Notes: generated from the sequence alone by a model not told the origin. DNA of 64,000 bases from RUG11237 sp050874665 (GCA_050874665.1 JBNMLC010000008.1:1-64000); one strand, 5' to 3'; counted from the stretch's first letter, positions 16,339 to 25,018 are shown. Program-made: numbers and translations.

Positions 16339-17517
16339 ATGGCAAAGAGAGAGAGATTGTCAGGTAATGAAGCAGCAGCAATTGCACTTCGTCAGATTAA
16401 TCCGGATGTATTTCCGGCATTTCCAATTACTCCATCTACAGAAATTCCGGAATATTTTTCAAAATTTGTGGCCGATGGTTTAGTAGATACGGAATTTATA
16501 ACGGTGGAAAGTGAACATAGTTCTATGAGTGCAGCATTAGGTGCTGAGGCAGCAGGGGCACGTTCACTTACAGCAACATCTTCCTGTGGTATGGCACTCA
16601 TGTGGGAAGAATTATATGTAGCAGCATCGGATAGGCTTCCGTTAATGCTTGCTTTAGTCAATCGTGCATTATCCGGTCCGATTAACATTAACTGTGACCA
16701 TTCTGACAGTATGGGAGCAAGAGATGCAGGCTGGATTCAGTTATATGCAGAGAGCAATCAGGAAGTATATGATAATTTTGTTATGGCATACAGAATTGCA
16801 GAGCATAAAGATGTAAGATTGCCAATTATGGTATGCCAGGACGGATTTATTACAAGTCATGCAGTACAGAATATGGAATTATTAGAAGATGAACAGGTAA
16901 AGAGCTTTGTTGGTGAATATGAACCGGAGCATTATCTTTTAAACCCAAAGGAATCTATGGCGGTTGGACCTTACGGGGTTTCTAATTATTATATGGAATC
17001 AAAGTATGCCCAGGTTCAGGCAATGAAAAATGTGAAAAAAGTTGCAGTGGAGGTAATGAATGAATTTGCAAATATGTCCGGAAGACAGTATGGTTTATTC
17101 GAAGAGTATCGCTTAGAAGATGCAGAATATGCCATTGTAATTATCGGCTCTGCAGCCGGAACGGCAAAAGATGCCATTGACCGTTTAAGAGAAGAAGGAA
17201 GAAAAGTTGGTTTATTAAAAATTCGTTTCTTCCGTCCATTCCCGGGAGAAGAAATCGCAGCAGCATTGTCTAAGGTAAAAGCAGTTGGTATTATGGACAG
17301 AGCAGAAAGCTTTAGTACTCAGGGAGGACCTTTATGCGCTGAAACTATGGCTGCATTACATAGAGCAGGAAATACCGCAAGGACAGTAGAGTATATGTAT
17401 GGTCTTGGCGGACGTGATATTAAGGTGGAAGATTTTTGGCAGGTTTTTGATGAGTTAGAAGAAGTTAGCAATGGAAAGACAGTAGATGGATATCAGTATA
17501 TCGGTCTGCGTAAATAG
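16339..17517 (+). CDS. porA: Pyruvate ferredoxin oxidoreductase, alpha subunit
   Basis: This 392-residue subunit contains GNEAAAIALRQINPDVFPAF with the pyrimidine-binding TPP domain, then FITVESEHSSMSAALGAEAA, where the Glu near residue 57 is the position that activates thiamine diphosphate, and the transketolase C-terminal-like domain. SCGMALMWEELYVAASDRLP is typical of pyruvate enzymes. Substrate is most likely pyruvate, but a related 2-oxoacid cannot be excluded. Confidence 0.93.
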   Translation: MAKRERLSGNEAAAIALRQINPDVFPAFPITPSTEIPEYFSKFVADGLVDTEFITVESEHSSMSAALGAEAAGARSLTATSSCGMALMWEELYVAASDRLPLMLALVNRALSGPININCDHSDSMGARDAGWIQLYAESNQEVYDNFVMAYRIAEHKDVRLPIMVCQDGFITSHAVQNMELLEDEQVKSFVGEYEPEHYLLNPKESMAVGPYGVSNYYMESKYAQVQAMKNVKKVAVEVMNEFANMSGRQYGLFEEYRLEDAEYAIVIIGSAAGTAKDAIDRLREEGRKVGLLKIRFFRPFPGEEIAAALSKVKAVGIMDRAESFSTQGGPLCAETMAALHRAGNTARTVEYMYGLGGRDIKVEDFWQVFDELEEVSNGKTVDGYQYIGLRK

Positions 17518-17529
17518 GAGGTAAACAAG

Positions 17530-18462
17530 ATGAGTTATAATTTTAAAGAGACAATGAATAAACCAGAACGTTTAGCTCCAGGTCATCGCATGTGCGCAGG
17601 CTGCGGTGGTACAATCGCTGTCCGCAATGTGCTTCGAGGACTTCATGAGGGCGACAGAGCAGTCATCGGAAATGCAACCGGATGCCTGGAAGTATCTACT
17701 TTTATGTACCCATACACAGCCTGGGAAGATAGTTACATTCATAATGCGTTTGAAAATGCAGGAGCAACGTTAAGTGGTGTAGAGGCTGCTTACAATGTCA
17801 TGAAAAAGAAGGGAAAGTTAGACGAAACTTACAAATTTATCGCATTTGGCGGTGATGGTGGTACTTATGATATTGGTTTTCAGTCTTTATCAGGTGCAAT
17901 GGAACGTAATCATGACTTAGTATATGTATGCTACGATAATGGGGCATATATGAACACAGGTATCCAACGTTCTTCTGCGACACCAATGTATGCAGATACT
18001 ACTACAACACCGGTAGGAACTGTTTCCGTTGGAAAACAACAGAATCGCAAAGATTTAACAGCTATTATTGCAGAACATTACGTGCCATATGCAGCACAGA
18101 CAACATTTGTTCAGAATTTTAAGGATTTACATATCAAAGCAGAAAAGGCTATTTATAAGCAGGGAGCAGCATTTTTAAATATTATGTCACCATGTCCAAG
18201 AGGCTGGAGATATCCTACGGAGGACATTATGGAGATTTGTAAATTGGCAGTGGAAACGAATTACTGGCCATTATTTGAAGTCGAAGACGGAAAATGGTCT
18301 TTAAATTACGAACCGAAAAAGCGGCTTCCAATTGAGGATTTCCTTAGAAAACAGGGAAGATTTAAACACTTATTTAAAAAGGAAAATGAACATCTTATCG
18401 AAGTGTACCAAAGGGAAGTAGACAGAAGATGGGAAGACTTAGTAAGACGTTGTAATGAATAG
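17530..18462 (+). CDS. porB: Pyruvate ferredoxin oxidoreductase, beta subunit
   Basis: This 310-residue TPP-binding subunit coordinates a proximal 4Fe-4S cluster through Cys residues in MCAGCGG (near 23-26), NATGCLE and a distal MSPCPRGW. The TPP/Mg motif GDGGTYDIGF with the later YDNGAYMNTG is intact. It follows porA after an AGGAGG site and ends the operon. The gamma-delta-alpha-beta order is that of archaeal and Thermotoga-type POR. Confidence 0.94.
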   Translation: MSYNFKETMNKPERLAPGHRMCAGCGGTIAVRNVLRGLHEGDRAVIGNATGCLEVSTFMYPYTAWEDSYIHNAFENAGATLSGVEAAYNVMKKKGKLDETYKFIAFGGDGGTYDIGFQSLSGAMERNHDLVYVCYDNGAYMNTGIQRSSATPMYADTTTTPVGTVSVGKQQNRKDLTAIIAEHYVPYAAQTTFVQNFKDLHIKAEKAIYKQGAAFLNIMSPCPRGWRYPTEDIMEICKLAVETNYWPLFEVEDGKWSLNYEPKKRLPIEDFLRKQGRFKHLFKKENEHLIEVYQREVDRRWEDLVRRCNE

Positions 18463-18579
18463 GTTAAGAAAATCTTCAGAGAAAGTTAAGAAAAGTAATA
18501 TTTTAAATTTTTTTATAATATGATATACTTGTAAATGTCCAATAAAGAGGAAAAGTATTATGAGGAAAGGAATTTAAAA

Positions 18580-18963
18580 ATGAAAAAGAAAATTGTATTA
18601 TTACTTTGTGTAGCAACTATGGCATGCATGAGCTTTACAGCATGTGGAAGCAACAGCAACGAGCCTGCAACAGAGGAAACAGGCGATACAACAGACGGTA
18701 CAGTAGGAGACGCTGAAGGAGATGCAGCAGCAAATGATGTAGCTGCTGAAGGCGAAGATACCAATGCAGATACTACAGCACCGGAAGAATCTGAAGCTGG
18801 TGATACAGCACAAGAAGTTGCACCAGAAGATGCAGCAGTAGAAGAACAGCAGCAGACAGAAGAATCTGAAAATGCAGCAGTAGAAGAACAGCAGACAGAA
18901 GAATCTGAAAATGCAGCAGTAGAAGAACAGCAGACAGAAGAATCTGAATCTGCAACAGAATAA
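18580..18963 (+). CDS. Acidic repeat-containing lipoprotein of unknown function
   Basis: This 127-residue protein begins with a signal peptide and lipobox (KKKIVLLLCVATMACMSFTACGS, with the lipidated Cys near residue 22, split here only for description). The mature part is almost wholly Ala, Glu, Thr, Asp and Gln and probably unfolded. It ends in three tandem NAAVEEQQTEESE repeats. AGGAAAGGAA lies before the ATG. A strong terminator follows. No function can be inferred beyond a surface-anchored acidic tail. Confidence 0.75.
   Translation: MKKKIVLLLCVATMACMSFTACGSNSNEPATEETGDTTDGTVGDAEGDAAANDVAAEGEDTNADTTAPEESEAGDTAQEVAPEDAAVEEQQQTEESENAAVEEQQTEESENAAVEEQQTEESESATE
18832..18951 (+). repeat. 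Three tandem 39-42 bp coding repeats
   Basis: Copies lie at 18832-18873 (42 bp, one extra CAG codon), 18874-18912 and 18913-18951. Each encodes AAVEEQQTEESE plus one residue. The copies are nearly identical in DNA, which suggests recent expansion or slippage. Confidence 0.88.
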
Positions 18964-19000
18964 TTTTTGCAAATAGTAAAGTAAATCAGAACAAGAAGAA

Positions 19001-19044
19001 AACCATCCATATCAGAGATATCATCTTGATATGGATGGTTTTTT
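19001..19044. terminator. Bidirectional terminator between convergent genes
   Basis: AACCATCCATATCA (19001-19014) and TGATATGGATGGTT (19027-19040) form a perfect 14-bp stem followed by T on the plus strand and preceded by A. It serves the lipoprotein gene and the convergent mgtC-like gene. Confidence 0.88.
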
Positions 19045-19726
19045 AAATGTCACTAACGGATAAGATTCCTTCAATAGCTAAGAGCATTTTTTTGTAGTGA
19101 AGGCGTTGATACTTATCGTTAATTTTTAACGTGGTAATAATCGTCATATTTTGGTTTTTAAATTGTGGTGTAATGACTTCAAAGGTATCAATTAAAATAT
19201 TTTCTTCCTTCATTTTGTCCAAAAATGCAGAAATGGTATTGGTATTATCAATTTCTAAACAAACGCCAAAGAATTTAGAGTGTCGTGTGAAATAATTATC
19301 AATGGCAGGAAGTCCCTGCAAGGCAAATAGCACGAGAAGACTTGCCAGAGCCCCACCCTCTACAAAGCCGCAGCCTACGGCTAAGCCGATGCAGGCACAA
19401 GTCCAAAGACTGGCAGCAGTGGTGAGACCGCGAATCTGGTGGTCACGAGATACCAAAATGGTGCCGACGCCTAAGAACCCAACCCCGCTGATTACTTGTG
19501 CTGCCATTCTTGACATATCGGCTTCTCCGGGAAATTCTACGCTCATAAATTGACCTGTCAGAGAAACTAAAGCGGAACCTAAGCACACGATGGTGTGCGT
19601 TTTCATACCGGCTCCCTTTCGACGGACGCCACGGTTAATGCCGATGATAGCCCCTAAAAGCATGGCGACTAACATACGAATTGCAATATTTGTCATAGTC
19701 CAGTCCGTAAAATTGCTGTTAAACAT
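19043..19726 (-). CDS. MgtC/SapB (YhiD) family membrane protein
   Basis: This about 227-residue protein has four to five membrane segments in its first 150 residues, with the conserved MLLGAIIGINRGVRRKGAGMKTH split over the first loop and ISGVGFLGVGTILV. A cytosolic C-terminal ACT-like domain follows. MgtC-family proteins are linked to magnesium limitation and, in some bacteria, to phosphate homeostasis. The ATG at 19726 is preferred: AAAGGA lies 8 bases upstream on the minus strand. It is the last gene of the minus-strand phnX-gntR unit and starts within about 20 bases of the regulator stop. Confidence 0.85.
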   Translation of the reverse strand: MFNSNFTDWTMTNIAIRMLVAMLLGAIIGINRGVRRKGAGMKTHTIVCLGSALVSLTGQFMSVEFPGEADMSRMAAQVISGVGFLGVGTILVSRDHQIRGLTTAASLWTCACIGLAVGCGFVEGGALASLLVLFALQGLPAIDNYFTRHSKFFGVCLEIDNTNTISAFLDKMKEENILIDTFEVITPQFKNQNMTIITTLKINDKYQRLHYKKMLLAIEGILSVSDI

Positions 19727-19745
19727 ATCACTCATCCTTTCACAT

Positions 19746-20480
19746 CTATTCAAAACTCATACTAAAATTAAAACGATCGCCCCTTGCACGCACGATAAAA
19801 TATTCAATTGGACCAATTCCTTCAATGGCAAATACAGAAATCTGCTTTAAGATGGGCATTGCTTCATTGATTTGTAATAATTCGATTTCTTCATTCATGG
19901 GCAAAGTGGCTTCAATACTTACTTTACGGCAGATGGGGTGAGAATATTCGTACGTTTTCATTAATACCTCATTAACAGAGCGGAAATTTTCCAAATGAGA
20001 ATCAAAATCAGGTACATATTTTTCGGGAAGGATAGAATAGCATATGGCAAAAGGTTTAAAATCAATAGAACGCAGAACCTTTAAGCGGTACACGTAATCA
20101 TCCTGATTCAATTCCAATGCATTGCGTTCTATCGGCCCTGCCAATACTTTTTTTATATCCAGAATGCATGTTTCGTAATTGCGGTCTCCCTGATTTAGAA
20201 TTTCAGAGAATCCCATGCCGTTATTGTGATGAAAAAGAATGGGTTTTTGTTTTTCAGCCACAAAAAATCCCCTTCCTTTTTCCGAGTACACCAGACCCTG
20301 CGCACGTAGTGTGGCAAGGGCACTTCTCACCACATTACGGTTTACTGAAAATAAGGCTGCAAGTGTATTTTCAGAAGGAAGTTTATCGTGTGGTTTTAAT
20401 TTATTCTGGCGAATGTACTTTTTCAGATAATTAATTATGGATAAACTTAATTCGGCTGGAGATTTTTTGTCTGTATTCAT
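19746..20480 (-). CDS. GntR family regulator with UTRA ligand domain, probable AEP regulator
   Basis: This 244-residue protein has an N-terminal winged helix (about 10-75; LKPHDKLPSENTLAALF, then VRSALATLRAQGLVYSEKGRGFFV) and a C-terminal UTRA sensor domain (about 95-240). Regulators of the HutC/PhnF type of this family control phosphonate genes. It lies directly downstream of phnX, and matching operators occur at the phnX and phnW promoters. It is therefore the obvious candidate to sense AEP or a related metabolite. The ligand is inferred, not shown. Confidence 0.85.
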   Translation of the reverse strand: MNTDKKSPAELSLSIINYLKKYIRQNKLKPHDKLPSENTLAALFSVNRNVVRSALATLRAQGLVYSEKGRGFFVAEKQKPILFHHNNGMGFSEILNQGDRNYETCILDIKKVLAGPIERNALELNQDDYVYRLKVLRSIDFKPFAICYSILPEKYVPDFDSHLENFRSVNEVLMKTYEYSHPICRKVSIEATLPMNEEIELLQINEAMPILKQISVFAIEGIGPIEYFIVRARGDRFNFSMSFE

Positions 20481-20518
20481 AGTAAAACCTTCTTTTATAT
20501 TATAATAAATGTTCTAAA

Positions 20519-21340
20519 TCATCTTAAGGAATGAGGCATGGCCCCCTGTTCTAACTCGCTGTTAATCAGCTCAATCGCAGCAGGTAATTCTCTCATGGTA
20601 CGGATAACGTAATGAGCACCATTATCATAGAAACGATTGGTTACAGTTTTAACCATTTCCTCTAACTCTGCCGTTGTCATAGAGAGAGTTTCTTCTTCAT
20701 GAAGTCCCATTTCATTACTTCCAATTACGACACCAATGCTCCAGCAGCCGGCATTCACGCCCTCCTTCACATCTGATTTTGTATCACCAACTTTTACGAA
20801 ATGTGACATTGGATAAATGCCAAGTTCCATTGCATTGCGGTAACACATCCAGGGAAGGGGACGTCCTGCCGGAAGAGAGTCAGGTGTAAAGTAACAGTCA
20901 GGTGCATACCCCTGCTTTTTGGCTTCTGGAACAACAATATTCATCATGGTGTTAGTATAACCCGTAGTGGAACCAATTTTCAACCCCATCTCACGAAGTT
21001 TTGCAACCGTTTCGACAACACCGTCAATTGGTGTAGCATAATTAGGAAGAATTTTTAGAAGAGAAGGTTCAAATTCTTTATACATTGCTACAACGTCATC
21101 TTCGGTAGGTGCATTTTGATGTACTTTAATCCATTCGTCCTTAATTCGAGGCACCTGGGTCAGTGCACGAATATGATCAATTTTTAACATTCCCATAGGT
21201 CCACGGGCTTCTTCTAAAGTAATAGCAACGCCTTTATTTTTAAATACTTCTAAGAATACTTCTACTGGAGCAAAACAGCCATAGTCAACAGTAGTTCCTG
21301 CCCAGTCAAAAATAACTCCTTCAATCTTGTTTTCACACAT
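20519..21340 (-). CDS. phnX: Phosphonoacetaldehyde hydrolase
   Basis: This about 273-residue HAD-superfamily enzyme splits the C-P bond of phosphonoacetaldehyde to acetaldehyde and phosphate. The nucleophile Asp12 lies in VIFDWAGTTVDYG. Lys53, which forms the Schiff base in this family, is in MGMLKIDH. The later motifs GRPLPWMCYRNAMEL and VKVGDTKSDVKEG are intact. ATG 21340 is preferred because GGAGGAA lies six bases upstream on the minus strand. It works downstream of PhnW, encoded divergently about 1.2 kb away. Confidence 0.95.
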   Translation of the reverse strand: MCENKIEGVIFDWAGTTVDYGCFAPVEVFLEVFKNKGVAITLEEARGPMGMLKIDHIRALTQVPRIKDEWIKVHQNAPTEDDVVAMYKEFEPSLLKILPNYATPIDGVVETVAKLREMGLKIGSTTGYTNTMMNIVVPEAKKQGYAPDCYFTPDSLPAGRPLPWMCYRNAMELGIYPMSHFVKVGDTKSDVKEGVNAGCWSIGVVIGSNEMGLHEEETLSMTTAELEEMVKTVTNRFYDNGAHYVIRTMRELPAAIELINSELEQGAMPHSLR

Positions 21341-21397
21341 TGTATATTCCTCCATTCAGTTAGATTTAAAATGATTGTTTTCAAGTTGGCTACACCT

Positions 21398-21422
21398 TAA
21401 CATGGTACCAAGTTTGTGTCAA
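21398..21422 (-). promoter_or_regulatory. phnX promoter with embedded palindromic operator
   Basis: Read on the minus strand, this block starts with TTGACA (-35), then a 17-base spacer that contains the palindrome AACTTGGTACCATGTT (21399-21414 on the plus strand), then a weak -10 (TAAGGT). The identical 25 bases occur upstream of phnW at 22445-22469. The palindrome has TGGT/ACCA half-sites like those of GntR/HutC-type regulators. Confidence 0.8.
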
Positions 21423-21453
21423 CAAAGGATTTTGGATTTGGTTTGAATCGTTG

Positions 21454-22329
21454 CTAGGAAAGAGCAGTGAGGTAGGATACCAGCACAATTCCAACAAAGA
21501 TGATTACGGAGCCGATGAGTTTCGGCTGCCAGTTGGGATTTTTGGAACGCAGGGAGGTGTAGAGGGCAACAAAGACTACAGATACTTCGCGAATGGAGGA
21601 AATGTAGCTTGCGTTAGAATGGGTCATGGCAAGCAGTATCAGGCAGTAGGCAGCTACCATGAAAACAGAAATTCCAAGAATACAAAACTTACCCTTTCCG
21701 GCCAGTTCAACTTTTATCTTATCTTTTTTACAGAGTATAGGTGCAAGTAGAAGGGTAGGAATCAAGGTGATGACAGAATAGACAATAAAGGGGTTTGTGT
21801 ATCGTACATTTACCTTATCCGACAAGGTGTATAAGGCGATAACGATACCTAGCAGTATAGAAAGTCTGGTAGAAGAATCTTCTATCAATGTTTTAAAAGG
21901 GGCCAGAAGACTTTTTAGATTCAAGGCGGGCATATTCACAATATAGATGCCAAATACAATAAAAAGGAGGGAGAGAAATACAGGAAAGGTCAGAGTTTCT
22001 AAACCCAGGACGATAGACAAAATACAGACAAACACAGGGGCAGAGCCTCTGGTTAAAGGGTATACAATAGAAAGATTACCGGACTGATAGCATTTTCCAA
22101 GCAATACATAGTAGAGTGCCTGCAAAAGACCGGAGAAAATCAAAGTAGGAAGTGCTTCTTTTGGTGGAAATCCGAAACAGATTATGCTAAATGGAATCAG
22201 GTAAATAACAGTGATAACCATCTGCAGCCATAATGCAGTCAGGTTATCTTTAGTATCCTTTAGAATTATGTTCCATGTGGCATGCAGCATGGCAGCAATC
22301 ATAATGAGTGTAAGCGTTTGTAAGTTCAT
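21454..22329 (-). CDS. EamA/DMT family transporter in the AEP cluster
   Basis: This 291-residue protein has about ten hydrophobic segments in two five-helix EamA repeats. LTRGSAPVFVCIL is the typical sequence near the first repeat end. The DMT superfamily moves small metabolites. The gene lies between phnX and phnW, on the phnX strand, which suggests import or export of AEP, phosphonoacetaldehyde or a product. The substrate is unknown. AAAGGA precedes the ATG by 8 bases. It is divergent from phnW, and its own promoter must lie in 22330-22440. Confidence 0.85.
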   Translation of the reverse strand: MNLQTLTLIMIAAMLHATWNIILKDTKDNLTALWLQMVITVIYLIPFSIICFGFPPKEALPTLIFSGLLQALYYVLLGKCYQSGNLSIVYPLTRGSAPVFVCILSIVLGLETLTFPVFLSLLFIVFGIYIVNMPALNLKSLLAPFKTLIEDSSTRLSILLGIVIALYTLSDKVNVRYTNPFIVYSVITLIPTLLLAPILCKKDKIKVELAGKGKFCILGISVFMVAAYCLILLAMTHSNASYISSIREVSVVFVALYTSLRSKNPNWQPKLIGSVIIFVGIVLVSYLTALS

Positions 22330-22444
22330 AGAATCATCCTTTCTGAAGTTGTGTCTGTGGAATGAAAAGTGGTATCAAAATATGATGGCTTCGATTCTAC
22401 ACTGATACAAAATAAAAAGCAAGTCAAAAATTTAAAAAATAGAT

Positions 22445-22469
22445 TTGACACAAACTTGGTACCATGTTA
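22445..22469 (+). promoter_or_regulatory. phnW promoter with embedded palindromic operator
   Basis: TTGACA at 22445-22450 is followed by a 17-base spacer carrying AACTTGGTACCATGTT (22453-22468) and a poor -10, TAGTGT. It is the exact plus-strand copy of the block upstream of phnX. An operator between -35 and -10 fits repression by the neighbouring GntR/UTRA protein. Confidence 0.8.
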
Positions 22470-22552
22470 GTGTGGATACAAGTTAAACATCACAAAAGCG
22501 TGATAAAAATTTGGCACAATGATACAGCAAATAAGAATTGGAGGAATTTATT

Positions 22553-23680
22553 ATGGAAAAAATCAAACGTAACATTTTATTAAATCCGGGTCCTGCTACC
22601 ACAACCGATACAGTGAAATATGCTCAGGTGGTTCCTGATATTTGTCCAAGAGAAAAAGAATTTGGCGATATTATGAGAGATATCAGAGAAGAATTGGTAA
22701 AGATTGTTCATGGTGATCCGAAAAAATACACATCCGTATTATTTTGCGGTTCCGGTACTATTAATATTGATGTGTTAATGAACTCCTTAGTACCGGAAAA
22801 TAAAAAGGCACTGGTAATAAATAATGGAGCATACAGCTCAAGAGCAGTAGAGGTGTTGCAGTATTATCATATTCCATATATGGAATTGAAATTTCCGTAT
22901 GATGAACTTCCGGATTTAGAACTGGTAAAAAAGACATTAAAGGAAAACCCGGACATTGCATTGGTACATACGACACATAACGAAACAGGAACAGGTATTT
23001 TGAATCCAATCCGTGAGATTGGTGAAATTGTCCACGAGGCTGGTGCCGTATTTACTGTAGATACCACATCTACTTACGCAATGCTTCCAATCGATATGGA
23101 AAAGGATAATTTAGACTTTGTTATGGCATCTTCCCAAAAGGGTCTTATGGCGATGACCGGACTTTCTTTTGTGGTAGGTAAAACGGAAATTATTGAGAAA
23201 TCTAAGGAGTATCCTACACGTTCTTATTATTGTAATTTATATATGCAGTATTCCTTCTTTGAAAAGACGGGAGAAATGCATTTTACACCGCCGGTACAGA
23301 CAGTATATTCGGTAAAACAGGCAATTAAGGAATACTGGCAGGAAGGAGAAATGGGTAAATACGAACGCCATATGAGAGTATGGGAAGCCATTCATAAGGG
23401 AAAAGAGGAATTGGGCTTAAAAGATATTATTAAAAAGGAATGGCAGTCTGGAATGGTTGTTTCTATTAAATATCCAAAAGACGAAAATTGGGATTTTGAA
23501 AAAATCCATGATTATTGTTATGAAAGAGGATTTACCATTTATCCGGGAAAAATATCAACTACAGATACGTTCCGCCTTTGCTCACTTGGGGCAATTGATG
23601 TGGAAGATATAGAGGCTTTCTTTAAAGTGTTAAGAGAGGCAATGGAATGTTATCATGTGGCTATTCCGGCAAAGTATTAA
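22553..23680 (+). CDS. phnW: 2-aminoethylphosphonate--pyruvate transaminase
   Basis: This 375-residue fold-type I PLP enzyme moves the amino group of AEP to pyruvate, giving phosphonoacetaldehyde and alanine. It opens with LLNPGPATTTDTVK. The PLP lysine is in MASSQKGLMAMTG (near residue 197). FRLCSLGAIDVEDIEAF is the usual C-terminal segment. ATG 22553 has GGAGGAA upstream. The product is the substrate of PhnX. Confidence 0.95.
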   Translation: MEKIKRNILLNPGPATTTDTVKYAQVVPDICPREKEFGDIMRDIREELVKIVHGDPKKYTSVLFCGSGTINIDVLMNSLVPENKKALVINNGAYSSRAVEVLQYYHIPYMELKFPYDELPDLELVKKTLKENPDIALVHTTHNETGTGILNPIREIGEIVHEAGAVFTVDTTSTYAMLPIDMEKDNLDFVMASSQKGLMAMTGLSFVVGKTEIIEKSKEYPTRSYYCNLYMQYSFFEKTGEMHFTPPVQTVYSVKQAIKEYWQEGEMGKYERHMRVWEAIHKGKEELGLKDIIKKEWQSGMVVSIKYPKDENWDFEKIHDYCYERGFTIYPGKISTTDTFRLCSLGAIDVEDIEAFFKVLREAMECYHVAIPAKY

Positions 23681-23800
23681 AAAATAGAAAATAACAAGCA
23701 TTTGACAGATAAAAAGACATATATTACAATATCGTTAAATTTAAAAATAAGTAAAATAAATAGCAAACAGACAAATAAAAAACGGATAGAAAAGATAAAC

Positions 23801-23842
23801 AAAGGCGTTTACATCTAAGACAGGTGTAGGCGCCTTTTGCGT
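23801..23842 (+). terminator. Hairpin between phnW and the ABC transporter, possible partial terminator
   Basis: AAAGGCGTTTACATCT (23801-23816) pairs with AGGTGTAGGCGCCTTT (23822-23837) through several wobble pairs. Only a short T-run follows (CCTTTTGCG). It may lower transcription into the transporter genes without stopping it. Confidence 0.5.
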
Positions 23843-23902
23843 TACAATGAAGCAGCAGTAGTTCTGTCAGAAGGCAGACAAATTAGAAAAGAGGCGAATA
23901 AA

Positions 23903-24997
23903 ATGGCAGAGGAATTTTTAAAAATAGATGGAATTTGTAAAAAATATGGTTCGTTTACAGCATTGGAAGATATTAATTTATCAATAAATAAGGGAGAATT
24001 TGTCTGCTTGTTAGGACCGTCCGGGTGTGGTAAGACTACATTATTACGAATTATTGCAGGACTGGAGAAACCGACCAAAGGAAAGATTTTGTTAAATGGT
24101 GTAGATGCCACCAATTTTCATCCAAGTAAGCGTAATTTTGGAATTGTGTTTCAGTCGTATGCACTCTTCCCCAACATGACAGTAAAAGATAATATAGCTT
24201 TTGGATTAAAAAACAAAAAAATGAAAAAGCAGGAAATCGAAGAAAAAGTCAGACATTCTTTAGAGCAGGTAAATCTTGTAGAGCACATGAATAAATATCC
24301 TGCCCAGTTATCCGGAGGACAGCAGCAGAGAATTGCTTTAGCAAGGGCGATTGTGCTTTCACCAGACTTTCTTTTGTTAGATGAACCTTTATCGGCATTA
24401 GATGCCAAGGTAAGACAAAAAGTAAGAAAAGAAATAAGGAAGCTGCAGCAGGATCTTGGAATTACGACAATCATGGTAACTCATGACCAGGAAGAAGCGC
24501 TTACTATGGCTGATAAAATTATAGTTATGAACAATGCCTGTGTGCGTCAGGAGGGAACACCATTAGAAATCTATGAAAATCCGAATTCTCCTTTTGTTGC
24601 AGACTTTATTGGTTCCATTAACTTTTTTCAGGCGGACGTAAGAAAAAATGCAGAGAAAATGACAGAAGATAAGGAACTTCTGATCAGCGACCTGGAAAAA
24701 AACCGTTATAAAATTAAGGCATGTCGTCCCGAAAATATTGAAATTGTGGAATTTAAATCATTAAATTCATTTCGAGTAAAGGTAAAAGAAATTGAATTTC
24801 ATGGATTTTGCTATAGAATTACGATGTCTTTAAGAGATGAGAGTGAAAGCACCTTTAACCATGAATATATTTCCTGTGATATGACAACAGAAGAATTTAA
24901 CCGCATGCAGATTAAAGTAGGAGATAAGATTTCTATTCGTTTTAAGGACGGAAAACTTCATTATTATAATTTAAATGCTGAAAAAGCAAAGCAGTAA
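23903..24997 (+). CDS. AEP-type ABC transporter, ATP-binding protein (PhnT-like)
   Basis: This about 364-residue ATPase of the Fe3+/putrescine/AEP importer type has Walker A GPSGCGKTTLL (near 38), the signature LSGGQQQRIALARA, Walker B LLLDEPLSALDA and the switch His in VTHDQEEA. A C-terminal TOBE-like regulatory domain follows (about 260-364). ATG 23903 is preferred over upstream in-frame starts because it gives the normal N-terminus (EEFLKIDGICKKYG). Substrate assignment rests on the phnW/phnX neighbours and on the matching permease and binding protein. Confidence 0.9.
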   Translation: MAEEFLKIDGICKKYGSFTALEDINLSINKGEFVCLLGPSGCGKTTLLRIIAGLEKPTKGKILLNGVDATNFHPSKRNFGIVFQSYALFPNMTVKDNIAFGLKNKKMKKQEIEEKVRHSLEQVNLVEHMNKYPAQLSGGQQQRIALARAIVLSPDFLLLDEPLSALDAKVRQKVRKEIRKLQQDLGITTIMVTHDQEEALTMADKIIVMNNACVRQEGTPLEIYENPNSPFVADFIGSINFFQADVRKNAEKMTEDKELLISDLEKNRYKIKACRPENIEIVEFKSLNSFRVKVKEIEFHGFCYRITMSLRDESESTFNHEYISCDMTTEEFNRMQIKVGDKISIRFKDGKLHYYNLNAEKAKQ

Positions 24998-25018
24998 TTT
25001 GGGCAGGAGGTAGATTGT

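Noticed and set aside
18832..18951. Tandem repeats considered as a CRISPR array
   Set aside because: The units are contiguous without spacers and are in frame within a coding sequence.
18558..19010. Minus-strand Ser/Ala-rich ORF of 150 residues
   Set aside because: It is the antisense shadow of the repeat-bearing lipoprotein and crosses the terminator.
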